In this document: piece after piece, positions 36,101 to 46,959 of the stretch | How the letters are laid out: the number at the start of each line of letters is the position of its first letter | Numbering within the stretch: the stretch's first letter is position 1 | NCBI RefSeq assembly: GCF_032854445.1 | Contig: NC_088299.1 | Coordinates: forward strand, 16,363,608 to 16,427,607 | Reading direction: 5' to 3' | Length of the DNA stretch: 64,000 bases | DNA from: Liolophura sinensis | Lineage: Eukaryota > Mollusca > Polyplacophora > Chitonida > Chitonidae | Made by a program: the position numbers and the translations under genes | Notes under the pieces: model-generated | Database searches by the model: none | What the model was told of the DNA's origin: nothing | Seen by the model: only the letters and a program-made list of their open reading frames with translations

Positions 36101-36895
36101 CACAGTCACATTACAGAAACGAGATTACCGCAGCACCTTGTGTGGTTAGAAGTTGCCTTCCCAATTCACTTCACCCCACTCACTCAATACCATAGCCACA
36201 TTGCAGAAACGTGGCAAGGTGGAGATTAACGCTGCACCTTGTGTGGTTAGAAGTTGCCTTCCTACTTCACCCTACCCCACTCACTCAATACCATAGCCAC
36301 ATTGCAGAAATGTGGCAAGGTGGAGATTAACACAGCACCTTGTGTGGTTAGAAGTTGTCTTCCCAATTTACCCTACCCCACTCACTCAATACCATAGCCA
36401 CATTGCAGAAACGTGGCAAGGTGGAGATTAACACAGCACCTTGTGTGGATAGAAGTTGCCTTCCCACTTCACCCTATCCCACTCACTCACTAGCACAGCC
36501 ACATTGCAGAAACATGGCAATGGAGATTAACACAGCACCTTGTGTGGTTAGAAGTTGCCTTCCCACTTCACCCCACCCCACTCACTCAATAACACAGCCA
36601 CACTGCAGAAACGTGGCAAGGTGGAGACTAACACAGCACCTTGTGCGGTTAGAAGTTGCCTTCCCACTTTACCCTACCCCACTCACTCACTAACACAGCC
36701 ACATTGCAGAAACATGGCAAGGTGGAGATTAACACAGCACCTTGTGTGGTTAGAAGTTGCCTTCCCACTTCACCCCACCCCACTCACTCACTAACACAGC
36801 CACATTGCAGAAACGTGGCAAGGTGGAGGCTAACACAGCACCTTGTGTGGTTAGAAGTTGCCTTCCCACTTCACCCCACCCCCCTCACTCAGTAA
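36100..36895. repeat. tandem repeat, about 101-bp unit, 8 copies
   Basis: Units share CACATTGCAGAAACGTGGCA, ACACAGCACCTTGTGTGG and TTAGAAGTTGCCTTCCCAC. The first unit, joined to the SINE fragment, is the shortest and most diverged. Confidence 0.96.
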
Positions 36896-36899
36896 GCCG

Positions 36900-37680
36900 C
36901 ATCTCACTCTCCTAATATCCTAGAAACAATTGATCTTATATTATGTCACGTGTATATGTATTATTAATATTTATATTTATATTCCAGGATAACCAGCACA
37001 TTATTACCAATAGTTAAACATATATTCATAAAATACAATTATTTATTCGCCCCCACCTTACCCCCAAGTTATTTTACGTTATTTATCAGGTATAATCTCC
37101 ACATTATTTTCAATATTTTGAAATGACGTATATATATTTTCTAGCCACATATGATCTCCTTGTTTCATAGTGCAAACAATGTACATATATACATATCTCA
37201 TTAACATGCTTTACATTTTAAAGTCAACAAACAAAATGTCTGTTCACAACTAGTTCAGTTAAAATACGAACACAAGTGATAAATCCTGACCTTGGGACAG
37301 GTGTAAAGGAGTGATATAAACATTTGTCAACATCACATGAAACGCTTCAAACAGTTTTTGGCAAAACAGGAAACGGCCTGTGTGACAAACTAGTGGAAAT
37401 TTAAATCTGTATGGGAAGAATTGGCGAGGAAAGCAAGTGTAGAGTGCTGAATCTTATCGGGCGGATACATGGTCAGTATGGTGCTGTGTAGAAGAGGCTG
37501 CATCCTGCTTGTCATACTCCCCCACACCCAATAACAGTTAACTCATTACCCGGGAGCTAAACCTAAACAACACAGGCCAATTCACGTGAAAGGAGACAAA
37601 CAGACCAAAAAAAGAAAGACCAAAATTAACATATAATTATCATTTATGTAGGTTTATAGCATGTAATATATACTGCTATT
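36900..37680. other. non-coding stretch
   Basis: AT-rich, no supported feature. Confidence 0.5.
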
Positions 37681-37745
37681 TGCTTTATATTTATTTCATT
37701 GTTGATTTACACCATATACCGAATAATATTCAAATATTCACACTT
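37681..37745 (-). mobile_element. SINE family A, 3' fragment beside an array
   Basis: TTTATATTTATTTCATTG, then TTTACACCATATACCGAATA; the SINE tail and 3' domain, diverged. The GGAAACC-type array follows. Confidence 0.5.
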
Positions 37746-37759
37746 TTACGCATGAAGGG

Positions 37760-37962
37760 ATGCCAAACAGAGCCCTGAGGAAACCAAACATTCTCCCTAG
37801 GGAAACCAAAGAGAGCCCTGAGGAAACCAAACAGGCTCCCTCAGGAAAGCAAACAGAGCCATGAGGAAACCAAACAGTCTCCCAAAGGAAACCAAACAGA
37901 GCCCTGAGGAAACCAAACATTCTCCTTAAGGAAACCAAACAGAGCCCTGGGGTAACTACTTT
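37760..37962. repeat. minisatellite, about 21-bp units in a two-unit higher-order repeat
   Basis: Alternating GAGGAAACCAAACATTCTCC and GGAAACCAAACAGAGCCCT units. GGAAACC...CAGAGCCC...GGAAACC is exactly the layout of the SINE family A body. Confidence 0.93.
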
Positions 37963-38004
37963 GTGTTGCCTAAACCAGACCAAGGCACATGACTTTTACA
38001 TATC

Positions 38005-38300
38005 TATTTTTATTTATTTCAGAATTGTTTAAGCCATATGCAAGAATTTTTTCAAGTTTTATCAGGTGTGAGAAATCAGAGTGCGCACAATAAATCATGG
38101 CACTTGGCAAGTTAGTATGGTGACATTTGTGGTCTCAATGAAACAAACTTCATGCAAGACCACACAAAAGAGCACAGTCAACAGTGTCTGCAGAAAAATT
38201 AATGAAAGCCGGGAAATCTAGGATAGGATTGAACCCACATCTGCGTGTCATAGTGACTGCTGGAAAAGATCTAGAAATAGGGAGCTTGCCATGTTATTAG
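38005..38300 (-). mobile_element. probable SINE family A, strongly diverged long copy
   Basis: A tail at 38005-38025 (TTTTTATTTATTTC) and CATATGCAAGAATTTTTTCA are followed about 190 bp later by a B-box-like GGGTTCAATCC (minus strand, about 38221-38232). The body is badly eroded. Confidence 0.35.
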
Positions 38301-38433
38301 AGCTTCAGAGGCAAAGTTCAGGTGAGGCATCAGGTACGCTCATGGAATCAGCTTCTGAAATGCACTCCTATCAGTGGGAGAAAGTTTTGGAGTAGCCAGA
38401 GAGAAGATATGGGACACCAATAACATTATCTAC

Positions 38434-38563
38434 CTATCAGATTACACAAGGAGAGAAGACACAATGGTGATGGAGCTAGCTGCAGAAGGTTGCCTGTGTG
38501 TGTGGACAGCCAATAGGCCTGCTGCTCCTCCTGCAAAACCCCCGCTGTTTTCACCGCATCTGC
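38434..38563 (-). CDS. exon-like island, minus strand favoured, unknown protein
   Basis: On the minus strand an acceptor (TTTGCTAATGAACACAG) and a donor (CTGATAG|GTAGAT) bound 130 bp: 43 whole codons and one base. The frame reads ADAVKTAGVLQEEQQAYW, then TGNLLQLAPSPLCLLSLC. The plus strand is also open from an acceptor near 38370 (CACTCCTATCAG), reading TNNIIYLSDYTRREDTM, with a stop at about 38607 but no good donor. Either strand is possible. Confidence 0.28.
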
Positions 38564-39319
38564 CTGTGTTCATTAGCAAAGTGAGAAGGTTCATTACTGT
38601 GGGATGAGGCCACCTGAGCCCTATTACACAAGGCTCATTGCAGCTTCAGGGATATGTAACATTGCCACACTCAGTCCAGTTGCCACCAGCCAGGTATGAC
38701 TACATAGAGCCGCTGCAACGCCATCTTTACCTGATAGCCTCCCCTTAATTCCAGTATGGTAAACTTCACCCCCAAAAAGTGCATTTTCCAAGGTACATGT
38801 AATAAAACACAAATAGTTAAGCTGATCTTATATATTTCAGCCTGCAGGATATCATTCTATCTTCCGAATAAACCTAAACAAATATACATTTTTAGTTCAT
38901 GAGCTGTCACAATCAGCCACAATGTGCATCTTTACGGGCCAATTTCTTAAGTCATTTACCTTTACCACAAACCTATGAATAATGTGAGAATATATTGGCC
39001 CTTCTTAAAAGGCATGTCGTGCTGTTTCATATCTGAAGGTGGAAGGGGAGAAGGGTTATCAGGTGATAGGCGCAAGGACACATTTTCGTTTCTATTAAAA
39101 AAAAGTCACAACGTTATTGACACAGTGATTTTGTCCGGTGCCAATCAGGTGACCCCTGTCGAAATATTATTGGGTCCAAGGCATTGTTCTGGTCCTGTTG
39201 CTCATTTCCAGGCTTGTATGGGTAGGCTTATCTGGGGGTGGAGGGGGCAGGGGTATGGGTGGGGTTATCTGGGGATGGGAAAGTTCATTAACTGAACTGC
39301 AGCTGGTGAGCCTGAGTTA

Positions 39320-39560
39320 CTTTGATTGACTGGTGCTTAATAATGCCGTACTCAAGGATAGTTCAGTAACGATACATTATATGACCATGGTCAGTATCAC
39401 TGGTGGTAAAATTGTGCTCAATTGATGCAAGTCATATTTGAGGCAAGTGATTGGTTGAAGACGATTAAGTAATCTCCTATCAGTGCACAGGGCCACTGAC
39501 GACTGCTTATTTCCCACCGTGGTCACAAGCACAGTGACAGAAGGGAGATCTCCAAAAATT
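39320..39560 (-). mobile_element. SINE family A, diverged long copy
   Basis: TTTGATTGACTGGTGCTTAA, TGCCGTACTCAAGGATAG and ATTATATGACCATGGTCAGT match the 3' half. A B-box-like region near 39580 is eroded. Confidence 0.5.
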
Positions 39561-39704
39561 CTCTGTCAAAAACTAGGATTGAGCCAACAACACCTGTTGC
39601 AACAGTATTATCGTCATTAGGAATTATCCTCTTTGAATATATATCTATATCTATACCAGTCTGACAACACCTGTTGTGTCCAGGTGATTGAAAGACAAGC
39701 ATTT

Positions 39705-39800
39705 TCAATTTATTTCTTTCCTTGAGTGCTGTTTTACGCTGTACTTAAGAATATTTCACGTTTACAATGGCGACCATCATTATGGTGGGAGCAAACAGCA
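39705..39800 (-). mobile_element. SINE family A, 5'-truncated copy
   Basis: TTTATTTCTTTCCTTGAGTG, TACTTAAGAATATTTCACG and CATCATTATGGTGGGAGCAA match the SINE 3' half. Confidence 0.7.
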
Positions 39801-40332
39801 TCTTCAGTTTACACTGACGTTACCATCACATTAAAACGCATTGCTTAAATTATCTTTTATATGTGTTTTTAAAACTTCATTCAATACTTTTTTAATTTTA
39901 AATCCACATATTCACCAAACCAACTACACTCTTCAAATTAATCTTCCTTCATGTTATATTTAATTCCTTTTTGCCGCTTTGGACACATTACTTGCACTTT
40001 GCCAAACCTAAAGCACACTAATACGCTTGATTATTTGTTCAGCCATCTTTGTTCAAGTGTTTGTGATGTTGTGCTGATCACTTGAGGAAATCTTTACAAT
40101 CTGGCTAATCCTGTGCAGTGTTATTGTACCTCTGAGAATCATGTCTGCACAAACTGTAGGAACATGTGAGACTGGCAGGCTGGGAAAGGCCGATTGTCAA
40201 TATCAGACGCTTAGTCCAGCTAGAGAGCTCCCTCTAGTGGTGCCAGCTGACACTAGCAAGGACGGATGAAGCGTAGAGCGCTGAATGCCGTCAGGTGGTT
40301 GTGGCGGGATGCAAGAGCCATAGTTAAAACAC

Positions 40333-40530
40333 CTTTTCACAATGTTAACTTCAGCAAACGAGATGCCAGCTGAAGATGGTATTAGGCTGTCATCCACAAT
40401 ATGGGTTTGCTCCCCTCCAGCCGAGCTCTCCAGGCAGAATTGCTGTACTCGGATCGCGGCTGGAGCCTCGTCAGTGTCACCTCCAGATGACGGAGGATCT
40501 GCGCATACACATTCCTCGGCACGGTACAAC
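40333..40530 (-). CDS. GC-rich exon-like island, open on both strands
   Basis: GC and CpG content rise sharply here. Minus reading: an acceptor (GGTCGTGTTGCAG) to GTGAAAAG|GTGTTT gives 198 bp, phase 2-2, with PPSSGGDTDEAPAAIRVQ and HIVDDSLIPSSAGISFA. Plus reading: an acceptor (CAATGTTAACTTCAG, about 40357) opens LKMVLGCHPQYGFAPLQP and SRLEPRQCHLQMTEDLRI towards a weak GTACAA donor at about 40523. The plus reading would share strand with the terminal exon at 41124. Base composition and open frames favour an exon, but strand cannot be chosen. Confidence 0.33.
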
Positions 40531-40620
40531 CTGCAACACGACCACAGACGGCATCTCTGGCCACAGACAACAGATCCCTGCAGCATGCACATGCTGGCAC
40601 CTGTGCTAGTTCTGGGCATC

Positions 40621-40745
40621 AGTTGATGCCTGATTCTGTGGGCATTGATGCCTGATTCTGTGGGCATTGATGCCTGATTCTGTGGCCACTGATGCCTGAT
40701 TCTGTGGCCACTGATGCCTGATTCTGTGGGCATTGATGCCTAATA
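40621..40745. repeat. minisatellite, 22-bp unit, 5-6 copies
   Basis: TGATGCCTGATTCTGTGGSC units, directly beside the GC-rich island. Confidence 0.94.
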
Positions 40746-41123
40746 GGCTTGTACACAGCAATAGTGGTTGTAGGTGTTCACGGCTCGTGAATGTGGACAT
40801 CACAAATATGCAGATCTGACCGTCTTGCTCCACACATATACACATATTTTAAGCCAGGGATTCATAGAAGTCATTTTTCCATGTACCGACCACCACTTCA
40901 TGGGCAAAATTGAATTTTTCTTTCAACTGAAATTGAGTTTTGTTTTCTTTTGTTTCGATGGACTGTTTGAGATATTAAAAATGAATATTTTGGTGCTTCA
41001 CTGATTAAAGTAATTTGAATTATCACTGCCTATAATCAAGCTTATGGACCCAGGCTGGTCTCCCTGTTGACACTACAAACTGATAATTGGCGCACATTGC
41101 AGTTATTCATACATGTATTTCAG

Positions 41124-41249
41124 GATACCAGTCCAGTAAAGTGTGAAGACCTGCTAGAGAAAGCTTACAAGCTACAGCATCAGGCTAGATTGACAGATGC
41201 GCAAAATGAGCAACTGGTCTTGACAACACTTTTAAAAGATATTCAGTAG
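41124..41249 (+). CDS. candidate terminal coding exon, unknown protein
   Basis: The acceptor TTCATACATGTATTTCAG opens a phase-0 frame of 41 codons ending in TAG (41247-41249). The peptide begins DTSPVKCEDLLEKAYK and continues LQHQARLTDAQNEQLVL, an amphipathic, charged helix pattern. The downstream 200 bp is AT-rich and stop-dense and contains AATAAA at about 41448, as expected for a 3' UTR with a polyadenylation signal. The opposite strand has no exon signals. I do not recognise the protein. This is one of the best-supported exons here. Confidence 0.45.
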   Translation, partial: DTSPVKCEDLLEKAYKLQHQARLTDAQNEQLVLTTLLKDIQ

Positions 41250-41439
41250 TCATGAATGAAGACAGAATGGTCATGCATTAATGGCTTATGTCCAATATGA
41301 TCTAAAGAAAGAAAAACATTTGAGAAAATCTTTGGAACAACATCTTACATGTACCAGCAGACTAGAAACTAATAAGAATAGTGCATCCAGATGAATGTTC
41401 TTTGCATTATCTACATTCTCTGGAAATATTATTTTTACT

Positions 41440-41460
41440 TGTCAAAATAAACAAAGATTT
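41440..41460 (+). terminator. possible polyadenylation signal
   Basis: AATAAA in GTCAAAATAAACAAAG, about 200 bp after the stop of the 41124-41249 exon. The position is suitable; the motif alone is common in AT-rich DNA. Confidence 0.3.
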
Positions 41461-42010
41461 CAATCAACAACATTAACAAGGCTGGAAGACTTCCAATCAT
41501 GTCATGAAAACACAACAACTAAAAGACATGTCAATTAATGCTAGAATTTTGCGGGTTTTCAACTTTTTTTCCACAATTTGGTCAATGGTAAAAGACAGGA
41601 ATTAGGGCCTGTATTTGCTCCTGAAGGGACAATCTGCAAACATGTAAATGTATCCTGTACAACAACCACAAATTGACTACTTTTGTAGTCCATGTGTACA
41701 AGGCAATTCAACTGCAGAATCCCATATTAGCCTGTATTGCCAATCAAGAGGGTTGCACAGTGCGAGTTCTTATACTTGCCAAACAACCCATTGGTAACGA
41801 TTGTTAGAAATGGCACAGCATGCACTGTAATAATCAGCATGGCCTTTAAATATGTGCAATCAGCACTTGTAACAGGAGAGGAGATCGAGGAGGTTGAGGG
41901 GGGGGGGGGGGTTGCAGGAATCATTTGACGTAGAACCAAATGTTTTTCCCAAAGAGCTTGGAATAGACCGGAGCATTGTTGGGTACATTTTTATCACCCG
42001 TTACCCTTAT
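41461..42010. other. non-coding stretch
   Basis: A poly-G run at about 41899-41911. No gene supported. Confidence 0.5.
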
Positions 42011-42019
42011 AGTGGTACC

Positions 42020-42130
42020 CCCTTTCAAATCCCACAATGCCCACAATAGAGTACACAGATTATAGTGTGTGCTACAAATTTGTCACATAATCCGTGTACC
42101 CTATAGGCATTATGGGATTTGAAATGGTAG
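42020..42130. mobile_element. foldback (inverted-repeat) element
   Basis: Two arms of about 44 bp (42020-42063 and 42087-42130) are imperfect inverted complements: TTTCAAATCCCACAATGCC against GGCATTATGGGATTTGAAA, and GTACACAGATTAT against ATAATCCGTGTAC. They flank a loop of about 23 bp. It has no coding capacity and could be a palindromic MITE or a structured RNA locus. Confidence 0.65.
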
Positions 42131-42190
42131 CATACCAATCCAGATGCTAACATCACTGTGAGGTCTGACCGTCATGACAAGTCAGATAAC

Positions 42191-42191
<1 letters not shown>

Positions 42192-42236
<45 letters not shown>

Positions 42237-42260
42237 ATATATATATATATGTATATATAT
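42192..42260. repeat. (GT)n followed by (AT)n microsatellite
   Basis: About 20 GT dinucleotides, then an ATATATAT tract with one interruption. Confidence 0.98.
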
Positions 42261-43436
42261 GGGCTACATGTCTGCAGTTTTCTTTATTCTTATGGTTTAA
42301 TTTCCTATACTGTTAACGTAAATCCTTCAAGTTTTGGTGTAATTTGACATAGCAAATGTTGCAAGAAATCTGTTTGTGTTTAAAGTAACCAAAATTGTCC
42401 TGGCTGCTCAAGTTCAGAATGCTATATCAACTCACATGTATACCTGTATGTGTGCTTGACCAAGGAAGGAATCATTAATTGTCTCTAAAGTTTAGAGATG
42501 GAGAACATTATCTGCTTACCTGTACATTTATTTCAGGCAGTTTTCTCCTCGCTTGAAAAATCATACTCAGCTTTAATTTATATCTGCAAATTTTGTAGGT
42601 GCCCTTGTTCCAGGTATGTTTTTTTTTTTTTTTGATTTCTTGTTAAAGTTTAGTACTCAAAGATACACAATCAGAAGCACATAAAAAAGGGGACACTTAT
42701 GATCTCAACATTAAAGCTTTTCTGATATGAAGTTAATCACAATTCACCAAAAGTCATTTCAGAATCAAGCAAACTGTGACACTTGGTAAAGACTAAACTT
42801 TGTGTGAAACACACTACATCCTGGTAGGAGCATTATGAGCAGAAAAAAAAAACAAATTACACATCACAGATTTTTAAGAGGAAATAAAGTTAACAGGATA
42901 CACTACAATCAAAACTGACTACCAAAGGGTATGACTTCCTTTCATTACATGTAGGTTTTTACCCATTTGATTTTTGGAAAGTCTCCAACTCTGCGATACA
43001 ACGGGATTCTGCGTAGAACACTGCACCAAATGAGTTCATGTATGTTCATCCAACACAACATGGTTACTGGTATTGCTTAGACCATCCATCTTTCTATGTC
43101 CATCTGGAAATATGCTTTGTTTATTTGTGTAACCTGAAGATGAATATTTTCTTGACCACAGGAGACTTGCCGGGGTCTCCCACAGAGCTGACAAGGGTGC
43201 AGACTTCCTCATGCAGATCTCTTCTATGCAAAGCAGGGTCAACCAAGTTCATAACTTAACATCTGTGCAGGATAACAGAAGGCAGCTTACACATTTGTGT
43301 AGACCGGCTCCCAGAACAATACATTGTATTGGTGCGGATAATTATAGAGCAATAAGTGCATACTTACAACCATGTAGAGCTGGACTTTAACAATAAATCT
43401 TGTTGATATCTGCCTTGGAAGAGATCACCCTGAACT
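42261..43436. other. non-coding stretch
   Basis: A poly-T run at about 42618. Open frames at 43036-43259 overlap on both strands without splice support. Confidence 0.5.
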
Positions 43437-43500
43437 TTATTTATTTATTTATTTGATTGGAGCTTAATGTTGTACTGGTGGACTATAAGTCATACTGGTG
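43437..43500 (-). mobile_element. SINE family A, tail fragment
   Basis: TTTATTTATTTATTTGATTG is followed by a short degraded 3' domain (GAGCTTAATGTTGTACTGG). Confidence 0.5.
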
Positions 43501-43584
43501 GAAAACAACTTCACTTCAACAAACCTTAGACTGCTCAAATGGTAACAGGAAGTGTTAATGGCCAGTGCTTACTGTCCACCCAGC

Positions 43585-43772
43585 CTCCACCCCCCCCCCC
43601 CCACCCCATCACCACTTCACCAACCCATCACCCCCCCCCCCCACCCCCATCACCACTTCCCCACCCCATCACCACCCCCCCACCCCATCACCACTTCCCC
43701 ACCACCCCACCCCATCACCACTTCCCCACCCCGCCCCCCACCCCATCACCACCCCCACCCCATCACCACAAA
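43585..43772. repeat. C-rich imperfect repeat
   Basis: CCACCCCATCACCACTTCCC units with C runs. Proline/histidine frames crossing it are not genes. Confidence 0.95.
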
Positions 43773-43774
43773 AA

Positions 43775-43950
43775 TTTCAAAATACTTGTCAACAAGGGAG
43801 AGTACTATAGGGTGTGGAGAAATAATGTGCACAGTTTTATGAAGCTTGCACCTTTATTGATACAAACAAATCATTTTTAGTATCATTTTCATAATGATTG
43901 TATGCATGAATTGCACTGAAAAAAGTATTTTAGAGGTTGAAAAGTTTGGA
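43775..43950 (+). mobile_element. MITE-like element, copy 3 (left end lost)
   Basis: GTGTGGAGAAATAATGTGCA, CAGTTTTATGAAGCTTGCAC and GTATGCATGAATTGCACTG are family-specific, ending AGAGGTTGAAAAG. The C-rich array sits where the left end should be. Confidence 0.55.
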
Positions 43951-44339
43951 GATATACAGTAAGCAAAAATTTCCAAAACATGTACATATATATACTAAAT
44001 AAATGAACCCCAAAAATCACACTCAACAATGGCTGGATGTAAAATACTTTGCACCTAACAACGAAGTGTTTTTCTTTCAAATATAGCGCAATGGTAGCCA
44101 ACATCATTACGAATTGTAGGACTTAACTGCATTTTACCATCATCTGACTTATGTACAGATTTAAATAAGCCCATTCCTCTGTTTCTAATGTTAATTGTCA
44201 GGACTTTGGTGACAGTAGGCTGCTAATGGTCCTCTCTTCTGAAGAGATCACTTGCCTTAAGCCAATATGAATAATATATCACAGATCACAGGTGGAAGAG
44301 TCTGCCAGTACGTCACCCAAGGTGATTAACTCCAAGCAC

Positions 44340-44428
44340 TGGTTTCCTCAATCCATAAAACTGATCGCTGTCATATATGTGGACAATTCTTAAGTATACC
44401 ATTAAACAATCAATCAAATAAATAAGCT
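44340..44428 (+). mobile_element. SINE family A, 3' fragment
   Basis: CTGGTTTCCTCAATCCATAA, TAAGTATACCATTAAACAAT and CAATCAAATAAATAAGC match the SINE 3' half. Confidence 0.65.
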
Positions 44429-44609
44429 ATGCATGTCTGGAATGAAGAGGACTATGTCTGCGTGACTACACACAGGTAAATAGAAAATAAAATAACTGTT
44501 TCCAGGGGTCAATACAACGCCTCTTTCAAGAGAAGGAGGAAATTTTGACTTTCTCCTCACCACCATGCAGTTTGGTACACTCACGTACCTCAGAACACAG
44601 CTGTGTCCT

Positions 44610-44775
44610 AAACTAAGAGCCTCTCCGCAAGTGGGAAGGTCTGCCAGTGGGAAGGTCGTGGGTTTCCTCCGGGCTTTGTCCAGTTTCCTCCCACCATAAT
44701 GCAGGAACCGTTGTATCAGTGAAATATTCTTGAATACAGCATAAAACACCAATCAAATAAATAAATCAATAAATA
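44610..44775 (+). mobile_element. SINE family A, 5'-truncated copy
   Basis: GAAGGTCGTGGGTTTCCTCC, CAGTTTCCTCCCACCATAAT, GTGAAATATTCTTGAATAC and a (AAAT)n tail. The front part carries a small duplication (GTGGGAAGGTCTGCCA). Confidence 0.85.
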
Positions 44776-45171
44776 AACAAAGAGCAGCGGCAGCAAAGCT
44801 GTTAATGATGTATCTATTTTTAAGAATATTAATCTTTAAAGTTTATCTTGCATAAGCCACATTTCATCAGCTCATCAAAAGAGAGTTCAATAAATCAGTG
44901 CGTCTGCTGAGGTCAACCTAGGTTAAATACACCTGTCACCCTGTACACTGCCATATTGTTTCAACTCAATCTTAAACAGATAAAATTGCTTTTGTCCACT
45001 TCAGATGATAATTTCCCGGGCTCCAAGTCCAACAGCTGACAGTAATGTGAAGAAAATGCAGCGGTACCAGAACAGCCAGGAGAAAAAATGAAATCACTAT
45101 GGAATAATATTGGGAAAATAGAATGGATAATGCTGCGTGTGGAATGATTTAATGTGACTGATTTCTTATAT

Positions 45172-45435
45172 CTACTCAGAGATTTCACCGTTGCAGCTGT
45201 GACACTGTTTTACCCGCGGACTCGACGCTCCCAGAAATAACCAATCAGAGAGACGGCATCTGTACGCGACAGTGGCGATCAACAGAATTGCAAATCCATC
45301 AAGTTCTGATGAGTCAGTGGCCTGGGTGGGATAGAGGCTAGAATACACCAGGAGATAGTTCTCCTGCTCCACCAGCTGCCGCTGTTCCACAACAGCTGGT
45401 CGGCTGGCTTGATCGGCAGCAAGTTCACCCGCTCG
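45172..45435 (-). other. GC-rich, CCAAT-containing island with an open frame without ATG
   Basis: The island has CpG-containing sites (CCGCGG, GTCGAG) and CTGATTGGTTATT, an inverted CCAAT box on the minus strand. An 87-codon minus-strand frame between stops reads VEQRQLVEQENYLLVY and TDSSELDGFAILLIATVA, with no ATG and no strong acceptor. A donor-like CGCGG|GTAAAA lies inside. It could be a promoter region, or an exon whose acceptor I cannot see. Confidence 0.25.
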
Positions 45436-45439
45436 TCAG

Positions 45440-46950
45440 CAGCTACAGCCCATCACGCCACGGGCATACCGTTACAGATTTCTACACTTATTCCATACAC
45501 TTACACTATATAACCTAATGCAGAAACAAAATTCAAGTTGATCTGTTGGCAGCATTGAGATTTCATGGAAGGGCAGCTTATTATTGGACAATCAACTTAC
45601 AGATCTGACACGCGTTTCACGCTGTGCTAATGTTTACACCTCTAAGTGAGCAGTGATTCATGTCTTCATCAGTCTCTATTATCCTCTTCTGCAATGACAT
45701 TTTGGAATTTTGGAATTTTATATTTAGTGTGTGAAATTGGTGCCAATTGAAATTTTCAGCATTAAAACCATTTTTTTTTTCATTGTATATGTGTGCATGG
45801 TTTCACTTTAAAAAGTTTTCAGCATTTAAATTAGTTTTGTTCTTTTTAAGGTGCCCAAGTATGCATGGTTCCCCAAGACATTTTCAGCATTAACACAATT
45901 GTGTAGTTGTGAAGTGCATGTATTAAGCTGACCACATTTTAGCACAGCACAAAATAAATACATGTATGTAAAAAAAGCAATATAACTTGAAGCCCTAATA
46001 AACATTTATTTATTTATTTATTACCTTGAATCAATTTTAAGCAAGAATTATTGATATTGATTTTAATAAGCAGATGCAGCTTTTTTAACAGTAAATGTTT
46101 CAATTTTTTATGTAACTTATGGGTAATTTAGAATTGGAATGATTTCTAAGGCATAGAATCAGTGGACATGATTGAGACACTGTCATATTCCTACAGTTAT
46201 TGTAACTACATGTACATGTGTGTGTGTGTGTGTTAAAAACCTACAATTGTATACAGGAAATGACTATACTGGGAATAAGTACCACTGGCCTCGGGCAGCT
46301 GTACAGCAGGTTGCTTCATGGGTAACATTATCCAGAAACGTTAGGTGCTTTGCTGAAGAAGGGATCCTTTATCTGCCTACCTTGTATACATACATTGACC
46401 CACTGCTCGTCTAAAAATTACAAATTAGTCTGAGTTAAATTTGGATCTTAAATAAACAAGCTGGTTGAACATTTGTTCAGAAAAAAACTGTTTTGAGAGT
46501 GAGGGAGAGAAAGAAAGAAGCCTATCAGTTGGTTAGGTTCTATTCTGGGTTTATTTTCAGCTGGTTTTTTAAGTATGTAAATATTTAGACTTGTCTGGCA
46601 CCATAGCTGACAGGCTGGCGGATGATAGACTAGTCTACAGAAAGTGTTAAAACAACCTAATAAATGGTACACTTTTCCAGTTCTTCTTGGTTCTACATAG
46701 CTACTTCACAATCATAAACAAACAAACTGACAAATGAAAAAAAAATAAACAACATCCATAGCATTTACATATCAATGTATGTAAGCTTACTTCTAATACC
46801 AAAACTAAATGATTTAACTAGATTAATATGTGTTGCAAGTATAAAAAAAAACTTTAAATGTTTATCACATTTTAAATACGTCATAGGACAAAAGATACCT
46901 TATGGTATACTTCAATAACCTAACTAAATTACACAATGTCAAATTAGTCT
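45440..46950. other. AT-rich non-coding stretch
   Basis: Simple ATTT runs at 46008-46022 and a GT run at 46216-46231. No supported gene. Confidence 0.5.
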
Positions 46951-46959
46951 GAGTTAATA

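Noticed and set aside
43539-43880. Proline/histidine-rich proteins
   Set aside because: C-rich simple repeat joined to a transposon remnant; three frames are equally open.
44414-44752. 112-codon minus-strand frame
   Set aside because: It lies across two SINE copies and is explained by them.
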